Assembly (NCBI GenBank): GCA_017794825.1
Contig: CP051237.1
Coordinates: 2,604,001 to 2,668,000 of the forward strand
Direction of reading: 5' to 3'
DNA length: 64,000 nucleotides
Source: Pararhizobium sp.
GTDB lineage: Bacteria; Pseudomonadota; Alphaproteobacteria; Rhizobiales; Rhizobiaceae
The first letter of the stretch is position 1, and each line of letters starts with the position of its first letter. The notes below the pieces were generated by a model that saw only the letters and a program-made list of their open reading frames with translations, did no database searches and was not told where the DNA came from. Position numbers and translations under genes: made by a program. Positions 27,157 through 37,446 of this stretch are shown here, in pieces.

Positions 27157-27990
27157 ATGAGTTCTATGACAGATTACCACGGGATCATGTCGATGTTGGG
27201 CGGACACAATAGAATCATCACCGTAGCCAATCAGAAAGGCGGTGTCGGAAAGACGACCACTGCTATCAACCTGGCTACGGCTCTGGCCGCAATCGGCAAG
27301 AAGGTTCTCATTGTCGATCTCGACCCACAAGGCAATGCGAGCACAGGGCTTGGTATCGAAAAGCAGGATAGAACTGTTTCTTCCTACGATCTCCTGGTCG
27401 GAACCGCACGGATCGAACAGGCGTGCATGGAAACAGATGTGCCGAATCTCTACATCATTCCTTCAACCATGGATCTGCTTGGCGTCGAAATGGAAATTGC
27501 CGGAGTGCGCAATCGCGCCTTTCGTCTCAAGGAAGCCCTGGCTCAAGCTTTTGCAAAAAAATTCGATTATGTTCTGATTGATTGCCCGCCATCGCTTAAT
27601 CTTCTGACGATCAACGCCATGGCCGCCGCCCACTCGGTGCTTGTGCCGCTTCAATGCGAATTCTTCGCGCTGGAGGGGCTCTCCCAATTGCTGGACACCG
27701 TCCGACAGGTCCGGGACTCTCTCAATCCGAATCTGGATATACAGGGCGTCGTCATGACGATGTATGATTCGCGCAACAATCTCGCCAATCAGGTGGTCGA
27801 CGACGTGCGATCCTATCTGGGCGACAAGGTTTACCGGACGTTGATACCCCGCAATGTGAGGGTATCGGAAGCGCCGTCTTACGGAAAGCCGGCTATTCTT
27901 TACGACCTCAACTGCTCCGGAAGTCAGGCTTATCTCAGGCTGGCGTCGGAAGTAATCCAGCGGGAAAAGGAACGACAAGCCGCGGCCTGA
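27157..27990 (+). CDS. parA: Chromosome-partitioning ATPase ParA
   Basis: A 277-residue Walker-type ATPase that binds nonspecific DNA as an ATP dimer and moves ParB-parS complexes apart. The deviant Walker A KGGVGKTT is at residues 27-34, followed by VLIVDLDPQGNASTGLG (A') and YVLIDCPPSLNLLTINAM (Walker B). There is no N-terminal helix-turn-helix, which marks it as a chromosomal (Soj-like) rather than plasmid type I protein. The ATG at 27157 is accepted; the conserved part begins about residue 18. parB follows after 63 bases. Confidence 0.97.
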   Translation: MSSMTDYHGIMSMLGGHNRIITVANQKGGVGKTTTAINLATALAAIGKKVLIVDLDPQGNASTGLGIEKQDRTVSSYDLLVGTARIEQACMETDVPNLYIIPSTMDLLGVEMEIAGVRNRAFRLKEALAQAFAKKFDYVLIDCPPSLNLLTINAMAAAHSVLVPLQCEFFALEGLSQLLDTVRQVRDSLNPNLDIQGVVMTMYDSRNNLANQVVDDVRSYLGDKVYRTLIPRNVRVSEAPSYGKPAILYDLNCSGSQAYLRLASEVIQREKERQAAA

Positions 27991-28053
27991 CGTCGAGGCA
28001 TGCTCTTTTAACCCGCTGAATCTTAAGAGCAATATCGAATTATCAAGACCATT

Positions 28054-28953
28054 ATGGCAGTCGAACGCATGACCGATGAAACATCCAAAAGACGTTTGGG
28101 ACGCGGCCTGGCCGCGCTGATTGGTGAAATGGATCAGCCGGCTGGCGCGGGCCATACGCCGAAAGCCAGTGCGGACGATTCGGTGCCGATAGAGTTCGTG
28201 CATCGCAATCCACGCAATCCCCGCAGAACCTTCGACGAAGCGGAACTCGATGAGCTCTCGAGGTCCATAAGTCAGCACGGAATCGTGCAGCCGGTCGTTG
28301 TTCGGCCCTTGCCGGAAGGCCGTTACGAAATCATCGCCGGCGAAAGACGTTGGCGCGCCGCCCAGCGCGCCGGGATGGTGGAAATCCCGGTGCTCATCCG
28401 GGATGTGGACGACCGAACGGCCCTGGAGCTGGCGATTGTCGAGAATGTCCAGCGTTCGGATCTCAATCCCATCGATGAGGCGGAGGGATATCGTCAGTTG
28501 ATATCCGAGCATGGATACACGCAAAATGACCTTGGCGACATCATCGGCAAAAGCCGGAGCCATGTCGCCAATACGCTGCGCCTGTTGAAACTGCCGCAAA
28601 AAGTTCGTGACATGCTCGGCAACGGCGACCTGTCGGCCGGCCACGCGCGCGCCATTGCATCGACTTCAAATCCGGAAAAACTGGCCGAACAGATTGTTCG
28701 AAAAGGATTGTCGGTTCGGGAAGCCGAACGCATGGCTCAAAGGGATGGCGAGGCGTCAGAGGATCCCCGTCCGAAACAACCGCCGAAAGACGCTGATACG
28801 ATCGCGCTGGAAAAGATGCTCGGAGATCATCTAGGGTTGAACGTCCTGATCAGTCACAAGGAAAATGGCGGTTTTCTGCGGGTTGACTACAAGACGCTGG
28901 ATCAACTTGATGATCTCTGTCGTATTCTTCAATCCGCGCATCGGCCGCAATAG
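28054..28953 (+). CDS. parB: Chromosome-partitioning protein ParB
   Basis: A 299-residue CTP-dependent DNA clamp that loads at parS and spreads. The N-terminal ParA-stimulating segment KRRLGRGLAALIG (about residues 12-24) contains the key Arg. The CTP-binding motifs GERRW (96-100) and ENVQRSDLNPIDEA (130-143) are present, followed by the helix-turn-helix GDIIGKSRSHVANTLRLL and a C-terminal dimer domain. A second ATG at 28069 is an alternative start. Its targets should be the parS sites at 24490, 24536 and 26539 and possibly 19661. Confidence 0.97.
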   Translation: MAVERMTDETSKRRLGRGLAALIGEMDQPAGAGHTPKASADDSVPIEFVHRNPRNPRRTFDEAELDELSRSISQHGIVQPVVVRPLPEGRYEIIAGERRWRAAQRAGMVEIPVLIRDVDDRTALELAIVENVQRSDLNPIDEAEGYRQLISEHGYTQNDLGDIIGKSRSHVANTLRLLKLPQKVRDMLGNGDLSAGHARAIASTSNPEKLAEQIVRKGLSVREAERMAQRDGEASEDPRPKQPPKDADTIALEKMLGDHLGLNVLISHKENGGFLRVDYKTLDQLDDLCRILQSAHRPQ

Positions 28954-28990
28954 ACAGGCGAAAAGCCAAATTCCCGAAACAAAGCCAGAT

Positions 28991-30034
28991 TTATCTCGCC
29001 TGCCTGCGGGAAGACCGGATCGCCAGCGCCAGCAACGCCTGGCGGGATATGCTTTCCTCCAGCGCCGGCTGTCTCCTGGTTTCGAGGATCGCTCGATTGA
29101 TATGGTCGAGCGCCGCCGTTGTCGCCTTGCCGGACCACGACGACAGAGCTTTCTCAAAAGCCGGCTTGCGACGGAAATGCAATCGCGGCGCAAATTTCTG
29201 CAATGCGCCCGACGCCGGCATCCGGCCTTTTTCCATTGCGGAGCGAATCAGATCCATCAGCTGAAACTGACGCAGACAGGCTTGCAGCACCGGAAAAATC
29301 TGCGTTTTCGAGGCTATGACGCGCGACAGCGCATTGTCGAGGCCGTGCAGGTCTCCGGAAAGCACGCAGTCTACTGCCGTGTCCACAGAGAGAGACGAGG
29401 CGTCGCCAACGATCTCGACTACGTCGCTTTCGGTGATCACGTCGCGACCGTGACAATAGAGCGCGAGTTTTTTCAATTCACCGCGCGAAGCCAGCCTGTC
29501 GCCGCCAAGATGCTCGGTCAGGATCTGCCGGGCGGCGGCGTCGATGCGCAATCCCGCCGATCCGAGTTCTTCGTCGATCAGGGCCTGAATGCTGCGCCCG
29601 TCATCGCCATAACAGGGCAGAGCCATGCAGGTCGCAGCGGATTCGGCGGCCTTTCTGAGAGACGCGGATTTCTTCAGATCGCCAGCCTCGACAAGAAACA
29701 CCATGTCTTCGGGCGGGTCGGCGTCTATTGCATTGATCGCCTCTACGACCGTCTTGTCGTTTCCGCCCGCCTTCACCCACACCAGCCGCTTCCCGCCGAA
29801 CAGGCCTACGGAATTGATTTCATCGAGAATTTTCAGTGAATCCGACTGTATATCGGAGTTGTCCAGTTTGGTAACGTTGAACGGGTCTGAAATATCGACG
29901 CCGGACTTGCCGGCGAGAAGCGAGGCGCGTTCTGAAACCAGCCCGCGATCGGGACCGTAAACAAGAAAGCTGGTGAAAGCGGAAACCGAACCCTTCAGGA
30001 AGGAGTCGACCTCATGAGCTTTCTTCTGCGCCAA
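28991..30034 (-). CDS. holA: DNA polymerase III delta subunit
   Basis: A 347-residue clamp-loader subunit that opens the beta clamp during loading. The N-terminal AAA+-like domain contains FLVYGPDRGLVSERAS and the middle region TEHLGGDRLASRGELKKLALY, both typical of HolA. The C-terminal collar domain is helical and basic. The start is a TTG at 30034; no ATG fits, and the conserved part begins within a few residues. It lies 2 bases after the lptE stop, so translation is probably coupled. It converges with parB with a 37-base gap. Confidence 0.93.
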   Translation of the reverse strand: MAQKKAHEVDSFLKGSVSAFTSFLVYGPDRGLVSERASLLAGKSGVDISDPFNVTKLDNSDIQSDSLKILDEINSVGLFGGKRLVWVKAGGNDKTVVEAINAIDADPPEDMVFLVEAGDLKKSASLRKAAESAATCMALPCYGDDGRSIQALIDEELGSAGLRIDAAARQILTEHLGGDRLASRGELKKLALYCHGRDVITESDVVEIVGDASSLSVDTAVDCVLSGDLHGLDNALSRVIASKTQIFPVLQACLRQFQLMDLIRSAMEKGRMPASGALQKFAPRLHFRRKPAFEKALSSWSGKATTAALDHINRAILETRRQPALEESISRQALLALAIRSSRRQAR

Positions 30035-30036
30035 GA

Positions 30037-30594
30037 TCAGCTCCCGGCATGCCGCCTGTTCAACACGCTCGCCGTGTCGGCGCGAATGATTTCAGCCAGT
30101 TCCTGAGCGGCCCGGTTCTCGGCGTCGCGCTTGGCGCGATTGTTGGCGAATTCCTGGGTGTTCTGATCGTAGAAGGTCGTGACCTTGCGCGTTCCCTTGT
30201 AGATTTCCTCACCGGTGGCCGTCAGACTGATCGTGTAAACGGCGGTCGCCAGGATACGGCGGGACACGATGCCGTTCAAAAGACCGTCGCGCAGCGCGCG
30301 GCTGGCTTGCGTCTTGACCTGCAATTGCATCGTGTATTCAGGATTGACGGGCTCTCCCGCTCCACCGGAAAACATGAAAATCAATTCGTTTCGCAATTCA
30401 AGCGCCACCCTGTCGCCAACCGGGTTGATAGCCACGGAAGCGAGCATTTCGCGCGTTGAGGATTGCGGCGCCAGTGTCGAGGTATTCTGATAGTACAGCG
30501 GCTGAACCTGACAGGCCTGCAGAGTCAACGCTGCGCCGGCGAGCGCTGCCGCGAGAGCAGTTTTGCGGATGCGGCGAAATTCAAATAACGACAT
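30037..30594 (-). CDS. lptE: LPS-assembly lipoprotein LptE
   Basis: A 185-residue outer-membrane lipoprotein that plugs the LptD barrel and helps to insert lipopolysaccharide. The signal peptide ends in the lipobox LQAC with the lipidated Cys at residue 28. The mature part has QVQPLYYQ and the conserved [13 protein letters not shown] region of the family. The ATG at 30594 is preferred to the upstream codon at 30618 because it gives a normal short charged n-region ([11 protein letters not shown]). It overlaps leuS by 14 bases and precedes holA, a standard leuS-lptE-holA arrangement. Confidence 0.92.
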   Translation of the reverse strand: MSLFEFRRIRKTALAAALAGAALTLQACQVQPLYYQNTSTLAPQSSTREMLASVAINPVGDRVALELRNELIFMFSGGAGEPVNPEYTMQLQVKTQASRALRDGLLNGIVSRRILATAVYTISLTATGEEIYKGTRKVTTFYDQNTQEFANNRAKRDAENRAAQELAEIIRADTASVLNRRHAGS

Positions 30595-33199
30595 TGACGA
30601 TCCTCTGCGGTACCACAATGATCTTGCGCGGCGCTTTGCCTGACAGGGCAGACTGAACGGCCGGAAGCCCCAGCACAGCGTATTCTACAGTCTGTTGATC
30701 CGCGTCACGGGCAATTGTCAGTTCAGCCCTCTTCTTGCCGTTAATCTGCACCGGCAAGGTTACGGTGCTGTCAATGACCAATGCCGGATCGTATTCCGGC
30801 CAGTCCGATTTGGCAACAAGGGACTTTCCACCCAGCAGCGCGTTGCATTCCTCGGCAAAATGCGGCGTCATCGGCGCCATGACTGCTATCAGGATTTCAA
30901 CGGCGTCGCGCAGCGCGGCACACAGTTCGGTGTTGGCTTCGCTGTCGGCGACGGAGCGAAGCGGTCCCGATATCTCATTGACCAGTTCGTAAATTCGCGC
31001 GATCGCCTTGTTGAAGGCAAGCCGCTCGATATCCTCGCCGACAGCCTTGAGCGTGCGGTGGGCTGCCCGGGAAACGGAAGCCGCGTCGCCGGCGCTTGAC
31101 GCCACAGGAGCGACGTATTGCAGCGTATCGGCTGCATCGCCGATCAGTCTCCAGGTACGCTGGAGAAAGCGATATGCGCCCTCCACGCCAGCTTCGGTCC
31201 ATATAACGTCGCGGTCCGGTGGAGAATCCGACAGCATGAAGAACCGCGCGGTGTCGGCGCCAAAAGAAGCGATGATGTCGTCCGGATCGACGACATTCCG
31301 GGTCGATTTCGACATTTTTTCTATCGCGCCGATGGTCAATTCTTCGCCGGAGTCCAAATGAACGGCGCGGCGTACGCCGTCCTGTTCCTCCAGTTTGACC
31401 TCTGCGGGCGCGACCCAGCCGCCTTTGCCGCGATAGGTCTCGTGAACCACCATGCCCTGGGTGAACAGGCCCTTGAATGGTTCCTTGACGTCCAGATGTC
31501 CGCCGATCTTCATGGCCCGCGAAAAGAAGCGGGAATACAGAAGATGCAGGATCGCGTGTTCTATGCCGCCAATATACTGGTCCACGGGCAACCAGGCGTC
31601 CGCCGCAGCCGGATCGGTCGGCTCGCTGGCGTCAGGCGCCGTAAACCGCGCGAAATACCAGGACGAATCGACGAAAGTATCCATCGTGTCGGTTTCACGC
31701 TTCGCTGGAGAACCGCATTTCGGGCATGCGACGTCGCGCCAGGTCGGATGACGGTCGAGCGGGTTGCCCGGCTTGTCGAAATCGATATCGTCGGGCAGCG
31801 AGACAGGCAGCTCCTCCCTGCGCAGCGGAACCACGCCGCAGGCGTCGCAATGGACGACCGGAATGGGACAGCCCCAATAGCGCTGGCGCGAAATACCCCA
31901 GTCGCGAAGGCGATAGTTGACCTGTCGGAACGCTTGCTGTTTGCCGGCTACAGTTTTGTCCGCGAGTTTTTCCGCAACAGTGTCGAAGGCCTGCTGCGGC
32001 GTAGATCCGTCCAGGAACCTGGAGTTGATCATGACGCCGTCGCCGACATAGGCGTCCTCGGTGATCTGGAAGGAAGTCGGGTCTTCGCCCTTTGGCATGA
32101 CCACGGCGACGACAGGCAGGCCGTACTTGTTCGCGAAGTCAAGGTCGCGCTGATCGCCGGAAGGGCAGCCGAAAATCGCTCCTGTTCCATAGTCCATCAA
32201 TACGAAATTCGCGACATAGACTGGCAGCTTCCAGTTCTCGTCAAAGGGATGGCGCACGCGGATTCCGGTGTCGAAACCAACTTTGTCGGCGGTTTCGAGC
32301 GCAGCAAGCGATGTTCCGGCGCGTCGACACTCCCGACAGAATTCGGCGAGTTCCGGATTCGAGGCTGCGGCGTTCAGCGCCAGCGGATGATCTGCGGCGA
32401 TCGCCATGAAGGACGCGCCGAATATCGTATCCGGACGAGTCGTGTAGACCTCGAGCGCTGCCTCGCCGGCGGGCGCCGTCTCGCTGACGATTTCCCAGCT
32501 GATATGCAGTCCATCCGATCGGCCGATCCAGTTTTTCTGCATCAACCGGACCTTTTCCGGCCACTGATCGAGATCTTCCAGCGATTCCAGCAGGTCCTCG
32601 CTGAAATCCGTTATCCGGAAGAACCACTGGGTCAGTTCGCGCTGTTCCACTGGCGCGCCCGAGCGCCAGCCGCGGCCGTCAATGACCTGTTCGTTGGCGA
32701 GAACTGTCTGGTCGACGGGATCCCAGTTGACCTTGGACTGTTTCCTGTAGACCAGGCCATTGTCCAGAAAGTCGAGGAACAATTGCTGCTGGTGGTGGTA
32801 ATATTCCACGTCGCAGGTGGCGAATTCGCGTGACCAGTCAAGCGACAGCCCCATCGATTTCAACTGGGTCCGCATCGTGTCGATATTGGCGTAGGTCCAT
32901 TCCTTGGGATGAACCTTGTTCTGCATGGCGGCGTTTTCCGCCGGCATGCCGAATGCGTCCCAGCCCATGGGATGGAGCACATTGTGGCCGCGGGCGCGCT
33001 TGTATCGCGCGACGACGTCGCCCATGGCGTAGTTGCGAACATGGCCCATGTGAATGCGTCCCGATGGATAGGGAAACATCTCCAGGACGTAGTATTTCGG
33101 GCGCGGGTCGTCATTGGCCGTTTCGAACAGCCTTTGTTCCTGCCAAATCTTTTGCCAGCGCGGTTCAGCGTCGCGCGGATTGTAACGCTCAATGGCCAT
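30581..33199 (-). CDS. leuS: Leucyl-tRNA synthetase
   Basis: An 872-residue class-I synthetase that charges tRNA-Leu, with a CP1 editing domain. The HIGH-type motif is HMGH at residues 50-53 ([15 protein letters not shown]), and KMSKS is at 628-632. A zinc-type CxxC insert is visible near residues 440 and 490 (CDACG and CPKCG). The ATG at 33199 begins [20 protein letters not shown], the family start. It is the first gene of the leuS-lptE-holA operon; its promoter lies in the 263-base gap shared with yggS. Confidence 0.98.
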   Translation of the reverse strand: MAIERYNPRDAEPRWQKIWQEQRLFETANDDPRPKYYVLEMFPYPSGRIHMGHVRNYAMGDVVARYKRARGHNVLHPMGWDAFGMPAENAAMQNKVHPKEWTYANIDTMRTQLKSMGLSLDWSREFATCDVEYYHHQQQLFLDFLDNGLVYRKQSKVNWDPVDQTVLANEQVIDGRGWRSGAPVEQRELTQWFFRITDFSEDLLESLEDLDQWPEKVRLMQKNWIGRSDGLHISWEIVSETAPAGEAALEVYTTRPDTIFGASFMAIAADHPLALNAAASNPELAEFCRECRRAGTSLAALETADKVGFDTGIRVRHPFDENWKLPVYVANFVLMDYGTGAIFGCPSGDQRDLDFANKYGLPVVAVVMPKGEDPTSFQITEDAYVGDGVMINSRFLDGSTPQQAFDTVAEKLADKTVAGKQQAFRQVNYRLRDWGISRQRYWGCPIPVVHCDACGVVPLRREELPVSLPDDIDFDKPGNPLDRHPTWRDVACPKCGSPAKRETDTMDTFVDSSWYFARFTAPDASEPTDPAAADAWLPVDQYIGGIEHAILHLLYSRFFSRAMKIGGHLDVKEPFKGLFTQGMVVHETYRGKGGWVAPAEVKLEEQDGVRRAVHLDSGEELTIGAIEKMSKSTRNVVDPDDIIASFGADTARFFMLSDSPPDRDVIWTEAGVEGAYRFLQRTWRLIGDAADTLQYVAPVASSAGDAASVSRAAHRTLKAVGEDIERLAFNKAIARIYELVNEISGPLRSVADSEANTELCAALRDAVEILIAVMAPMTPHFAEECNALLGGKSLVAKSDWPEYDPALVIDSTVTLPVQINGKKRAELTIARDADQQTVEYAVLGLPAVQSALSGKAPRKIIVVPQRIVNVVI

Positions 33200-33462
33200 G
33201 AAAGGTGGGATCCGTAGTCTTCCACAAGTTTTCGTGGACCTTCACCACGAAACCCGGCAAGGGTCAACCTTGAAGTAAAAGCAACGCCCGGCAAAAGCGT
33301 CGATATTCCCTTGTCCCGCGTTACCCTTTATGAACCAGTGACGCGTACAGCGCGGTCTGACGTCGGCGCGAACCCTGGGCGTATTGGCGTTCTGGGACAG
33401 TTCGACAAATTCAGTTTCATGACGATCTGCCGGAACAATGGAAGGAAATAGAAATTCACGAC

Positions 33463-34131
33463 ATGAGCGAGAAACTCAAGGCGGTGAGATCCAATATAGC
33501 GGCGGCGGAACTTTCGGCGGGACGCAAGGAAGGCTCGGTCACACTGGTCGCCGTCTCGAAAACCTTCGACGCGGACGACATTCGTCCGGTCATTGACGCC
33601 GGCCAACGCATTTTCGGTGAAAATCGCGTGCAGGAGGCCCAGTCAAAATGGCCCGACCTCAAACGGGATCATCCGGACATAGAGTTGCATTTGATTGGTC
33701 CGCTGCAGTCGAACAAGACTGCAGACGCCGTCGCCCTGTTCGACGTCATCGAGACCGTGGATCGTGAAAAGATCGCAAGGACGATCGCCGAGGAGTCGCG
33801 CAAGCAGGGCCGTGCGCCGAGGCTATATGTGCAGGTCAACACCGGATCGGAGCCGCAGAAGGCCGGCGTGGCGCCGGACGAGACGCTGGACTTCGTGAAC
33901 TTGTGTCGCAACGAATACGATCTCGCCGTAGAGGGATTGATGTGCATTCCGCCTTTCGATGAAAATCCCGGACCGCATTTCGCATTGCTGGAAAAACTCG
34001 CCCGGGAGCTCGGCGTTGAGCGGCTTTCAATGGGCATGTCGGCGGATTACGAAACAGCGATCGCTTTCGGCGCCACATCGGTCAGGGTCGGATCGGCGAT
34101 ATTCGGCGTGCGCGGCAAGAAGACCGGATAA
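33463..34131 (+). CDS. yggS: PLP-binding homeostasis protein YggS
   Basis: A 222-residue alanine-racemase-fold protein without known catalytic activity. It binds pyridoxal phosphate and balances free vitamin B6. The PLP lysine is K33 in LVAVSKTFDADDI, and the family segments FGENRVQEAQ, LHLIGPLQSNK and LSMGMSADYETAIAFGATSVRVG are all visible. The length (222) is typical. It faces leuS across a 263-base gap in which I see no further gene or strong signal. Confidence 0.96.
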   Translation: MSEKLKAVRSNIAAAELSAGRKEGSVTLVAVSKTFDADDIRPVIDAGQRIFGENRVQEAQSKWPDLKRDHPDIELHLIGPLQSNKTADAVALFDVIETVDREKIARTIAEESRKQGRAPRLYVQVNTGSEPQKAGVAPDETLDFVNLCRNEYDLAVEGLMCIPPFDENPGPHFALLEKLARELGVERLSMGMSADYETAIAFGATSVRVGSAIFGVRGKKTG

Positions 34132-34206
34132 ATCGATGGTTTGATTTACGTCATGGCGGTTTTCCGATAACCGCATTCTCATGAAGGTCATTCGCGGGAG
34201 GAGATA

Positions 34207-36126
34207 ATGACGAGCAGATATCCGTCGGAGTATCAGCGCTGGAGCGAGGATCCGGAAGGGTTTTGGGCCGAAGCCGCCAAGGGAATCGACTGGTTTGAAC
34301 CCTGGGACAGCGTATTCGACTCACAGGCCGGCGTATATGGGCGCTGGTTTACCGGCGCGAAGACCAACACCTGTTACAATTGCGTCGACAGACACATCCA
34401 GAACGGGCGCGGCGATCAGACGGCCTTGATCTACGACAGCCCGATTACCGGGGCGAAGAAGACCTTCACGTTTCTTGAACTGCGAGACCAGGTGGCGACT
34501 CTTGGCGCAGTCATCCGCGATCTGGGCGTTTCGAAAGGTGATCGGGTCATCATCTACATGCCGATGACGCCCGAAGCCGTGTTCGCGATGCTCGCCTGTG
34601 CGCGCATCGGCGCAGTCCACTCCGTCGTGTTCGGCGGGTTCGCCGGACCGGAACTGGCGACGCGACTGGACGACGCCAAGCCCGATCTCATCATAGCGGC
34701 CTCCTGCGGCATCGAACCGGGGCGAATCGTTCCCTACAAGCCCATGCTCGATGAAGCGATAGACCTCGCTTCGCACAAGCCTCGCGCTTGTCTCATTCTC
34801 CAGCGCGAGCAGCACGAATGCGATCTCGTGGATGGTCGCGATGTCGATTTCGCCAGCGCAATGGAAAACGCCAGAGCCGCCGGTCAAACTGCCGAGTGCG
34901 CGCCGGTTGAGGCCACCGATCCGCTGTATATTCTATACACGTCCGGAACTACAGGTCAGCCAAAGGGCGTGGTGCGCGACAATGGCGGCCACATGGTCGC
35001 GCTCTTCTGGTCGATGCACGCCATCTACGGGACGAAGCCCGGCGAAGTCTTCTGGGCGGCGTCGGACGTCGGCTGGGTGGTCGGCCATTCCTATATTGTC
35101 TATGCGCCGTTGCTTCACGGCAACGCCACGGTGCTGTTCGAAGGCAAACCGGTCGGAACGCCGGACGCTGGAACGTTCTGGAGGGTCATCGCTGAACACA
35201 AGGTTGCGGCATTGTTTACCGCGCCGACGGCGTTTCGGGCGATCAAGAAGGAAGACCCCGATGGAAATTTCATCGCCGGGCACGATCTCGATCATTTCCG
35301 CACGCTGTTTTTGGCCGGCGAACGCGCCGATCCGGACACGATAGAATGGGCGCGCGCCAAATTGGGCGTTCCCGTCATCGATCACTGGTGGCAGACCGAG
35401 ACCGGGTGGACCATCGCAGGCAATCCCGTGGGGCTTGGGGCGCTGACAGTCAAGCCCGGTTCCTCGACTGTCGCAATGCCCGGTTACGATATCAGGATTG
35501 TCGATGACGCCGGTCATCCGGTCGAGAACGGAAAACTGGGCAATATCGTCGTGAAGCTTCCGTTGCCGCCGGGATGCCTGCCAACCTTGTGGAACGCCGA
35601 TTCCCGGTTTCGAGACGCATATCTTGCGGAGTTTCCAGGCTGCTACAAGACAGCCGATGCGGGCTATATCGACGCCGACGGATATCTGTTCATCATGGCG
35701 CGCACGGACGACATCATCAATGTGGCCGGACACCGGCTGTCTACCGGCGCCATGGAGGAGGTGATCGCCGGCCATCCGAATGTGGCCGAATGCGCGGTAA
35801 TCGGCGTCGAGGATCAACTGAAGGGCCAGCTGCCCGTCGGCTTCGTGATCCTCAACACCGGGGTCACGCGCTCTGCGGAGGAAATCGAGCAGGAGCTGGT
35901 CAGGGATGTTCGGACCCACATCGGTCCGGTAGCGGCGTTCAAGGTCGCGATTGTCGTCAATCGGCTGCCGAAGACCCGATCTGGAAAGATATTGCGTGGA
36001 ACCATGCAGAAGATCGCAGACGGGCGGGAGTGGAAGATGCCGGCGACGATCGATGATCCAGCAATCCTGACAGAAATCAATGATGCACTGAGTGCGCGAG
36101 GTTTCGGCAAAAAGGCTGCCTCATAG
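34207..36126 (+). CDS. prpE: Propionyl-CoA synthetase (acyl-CoA ligase)
   Basis: A 639-residue adenylate-forming enzyme that activates propionate (and to some extent acetate) with ATP and CoA. The AMP-binding motif YTSGTTGQPKG is at residues 244-254, the adenylation motif DHWWQTETGW at about 393-402, and the A10 catalytic Lys K594 in KTRSGKILRG. The N-terminus YPSEYQRWSEDPEGFWAEAA and the GGFA/PEL spacing distinguish it from acs at 61832, to which it is a paralogue. A GGAGG lies just before the ATG. No methylcitrate-cycle genes are adjacent. Confidence 0.9.
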   Translation: MTSRYPSEYQRWSEDPEGFWAEAAKGIDWFEPWDSVFDSQAGVYGRWFTGAKTNTCYNCVDRHIQNGRGDQTALIYDSPITGAKKTFTFLELRDQVATLGAVIRDLGVSKGDRVIIYMPMTPEAVFAMLACARIGAVHSVVFGGFAGPELATRLDDAKPDLIIAASCGIEPGRIVPYKPMLDEAIDLASHKPRACLILQREQHECDLVDGRDVDFASAMENARAAGQTAECAPVEATDPLYILYTSGTTGQPKGVVRDNGGHMVALFWSMHAIYGTKPGEVFWAASDVGWVVGHSYIVYAPLLHGNATVLFEGKPVGTPDAGTFWRVIAEHKVAALFTAPTAFRAIKKEDPDGNFIAGHDLDHFRTLFLAGERADPDTIEWARAKLGVPVIDHWWQTETGWTIAGNPVGLGALTVKPGSSTVAMPGYDIRIVDDAGHPVENGKLGNIVVKLPLPPGCLPTLWNADSRFRDAYLAEFPGCYKTADAGYIDADGYLFIMARTDDIINVAGHRLSTGAMEEVIAGHPNVAECAVIGVEDQLKGQLPVGFVILNTGVTRSAEEIEQELVRDVRTHIGPVAAFKVAIVVNRLPKTRSGKILRGTMQKIADGREWKMPATIDDPAILTEINDALSARGFGKKAAS

Positions 36127-36215
36127 ACGCAATCCCTCGGCAAACCCGGATTTGCAGTATCAAACGATGGCGCCGCCTGGCGACGACTTGCCAATTATTT
36201 GCGATGTGGCACGAT

Positions 36216-36241
36216 CCTCCTGACAGAATGCTGTCAGGAGG
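36216..36241. promoter_or_regulatory. Perfect palindrome, probable operator for the WYL regulator
   Basis: CCTCCTGACAG (36216-36226) and CTGTCAGGAGG (36231-36241) are exact inverse complements separated by AATG. The site lies 42 bases before the VOC-protein start, in a 156-base gap, and there is no T tract, so an operator is likelier than a terminator. The regulator is encoded one gene downstream. Confidence 0.6.
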
Positions 36242-36282
36242 GGTGTGAGATAGTTCTCCCGTCAAACAGCAAGGAGACAATC

Positions 36283-36657
36283 ATGTCCGTCACACTTCCC
36301 GAAAACGCAATCGTATGGTTTGAAATTCCGGTAAGCGATTTCGCAGCCGCCCGGTCTTTCTACAATTCCGTCTTCAAGACCGAACTGGTCGTCAATGATG
36401 ACGGGCCTAATCCCATTGCCGTATTTCCCTGCGAGAACCCTCAGAACGGGGTCGGAGGCCACATTTACGAAGGCAAGGCGGCAGACGCCGGAAAAGGCGT
36501 CACGGTGCATCTCGCAGCGCCGGATTCCGTAGAGGAAACAATGGATCGGCTCGTGGCCCAACGCGGCAAGGTCGTGTCGGACATTATTTCCATTCCCGCC
36601 GGTCGCTTCGTCTATTGTCTCGACCCGGACGGCAACAGCATCGGCGTCTTCAAATGA
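36283..36657 (+). CDS. VOC family (glyoxalase/bleomycin-resistance-like) protein
   Basis: A 124-residue protein with one vicinal-oxygen-chelate module pair. The N-terminus IVWFEIPVSDFAAARSFYNS and the C-terminal GRFVYCLDPDGNSIGVF are typical of the fold. The enzyme activity cannot be told: the family includes glyoxalases, dioxygenases and binding proteins. The ATG at 36283 has a good AAGGAGAC Shine-Dalgarno and starts the conserved region. A WYL-type regulator follows after 67 bases, and a palindrome lies upstream, so a small regulated unit is likely. Confidence 0.85.
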   Translation: MSVTLPENAIVWFEIPVSDFAAARSFYNSVFKTELVVNDDGPNPIAVFPCENPQNGVGGHIYEGKAADAGKGVTVHLAAPDSVEETMDRLVAQRGKVVSDIISIPAGRFVYCLDPDGNSIGVFK

Positions 36658-36724
36658 TCTCACGCGATCCAGCAAGCCTGGGCGTCCGGACCATATCCGG
36701 CTGTCTTGGCGAATGAGGTAGAGG

Positions 36725-37435
36725 ATGCGCCGCGCCGATCGCCTGTTCCAGATTGTCCAGCATCTGCGCGGCGGACGCCTTGTGACGGCCGCCGATCTTG
36801 CGCAGCGGCTGGAGGTGTCCGAACGCACCATCTACCGCGATATGGCCGACCTGCAATCGACGGGCGTTCCCGTCGAAGGGGAGGCCGGCGTCGGCTACAT
36901 CATGCGGGAGGGGTTCGACCTTCCGCCGCTGATGTTCACGCGCGACGAAATCGTTGCTTTGGTGACAGGAGCGAGGCTGGCGCGGGCCTGGGGCGGGATT
37001 GCGATCGCCAACGCCGCCCAGGAGGCGCTGGTCAAGATCGAGGCCGTTCTGCCGGAAACAGAGCGTCGCCGCATCGCGCGCACGCAAATTCACGCGCCGC
37101 ATTTCATGATGCCGAATACGGTGCGCGAACTTTTTGACCTGCTTGAGCGGGCGGCAGACGAGCGCAAGACGCTCGCGATCGACTACGCCGACGCGGACGG
37201 AAGTCCGACAACACGGCAGATCAGGCCACTGGCGCTGCTCTTCTGGGGCAAGGTATGGACGCTCGCGGCCTGGTGCGAAATGCGCAATGATTTCAGGACA
37301 TTCCGCATCGACCGCATGGTGCGCGTCGTGCCAACCGGCGAGACATTCAGACCCGAGCGCGGACGAATGCTGTCCGACTACTATCGGCGCGTTGAAGATA
37401 ACAGAAGCGGCTCCCTGCAGGACTATGTCGAATAG
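36725..37435 (+). CDS. YafY-type transcriptional regulator (HTH plus WYL domain)
   Basis: A 236-residue regulator. The N-terminal DeoR-like helix-turn-helix (residues 1-55) reads RLFQIVQHLRGGRLVTAADL and LEVSERTIYRDMADLQ. The WYL domain (about 140-205) contains IRPLALLFWGKVWTLAAWCE and FRTFRIDRM; the W-Y-L triplet is degenerate (WTLAAWC). WYL domains sense ligands, often nucleic acids or nucleotides, and YafY proteins commonly control an adjacent VOC gene. The ATG at 36725 follows a weak GAGGTAGAGG Shine-Dalgarno. Confidence 0.92.
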   Translation: MRRADRLFQIVQHLRGGRLVTAADLAQRLEVSERTIYRDMADLQSTGVPVEGEAGVGYIMREGFDLPPLMFTRDEIVALVTGARLARAWGGIAIANAAQEALVKIEAVLPETERRRIARTQIHAPHFMMPNTVRELFDLLERAADERKTLAIDYADADGSPTTRQIRPLALLFWGKVWTLAAWCEMRNDFRTFRIDRMVRVVPTGETFRPERGRMLSDYYRRVEDNRSGSLQDYVE

Positions 37436-37446
37436 CGGTTCGCTCG

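Noticed and set aside
28001..28031. TGCTCTT/AAGAGCA hairpin between parA and parB
   Set aside because: Only 7 bp with a 17-nt loop and no T tract; too weak for a terminator or attenuator call.
31118..32833. 571-codon open frame on the plus strand opposite leuS
   Set aside because: It is fully antisense to a complete leucyl-tRNA synthetase with all motifs; its protein is Arg/Gly-rich with no recognisable domain, as expected from GC-rich codon use.
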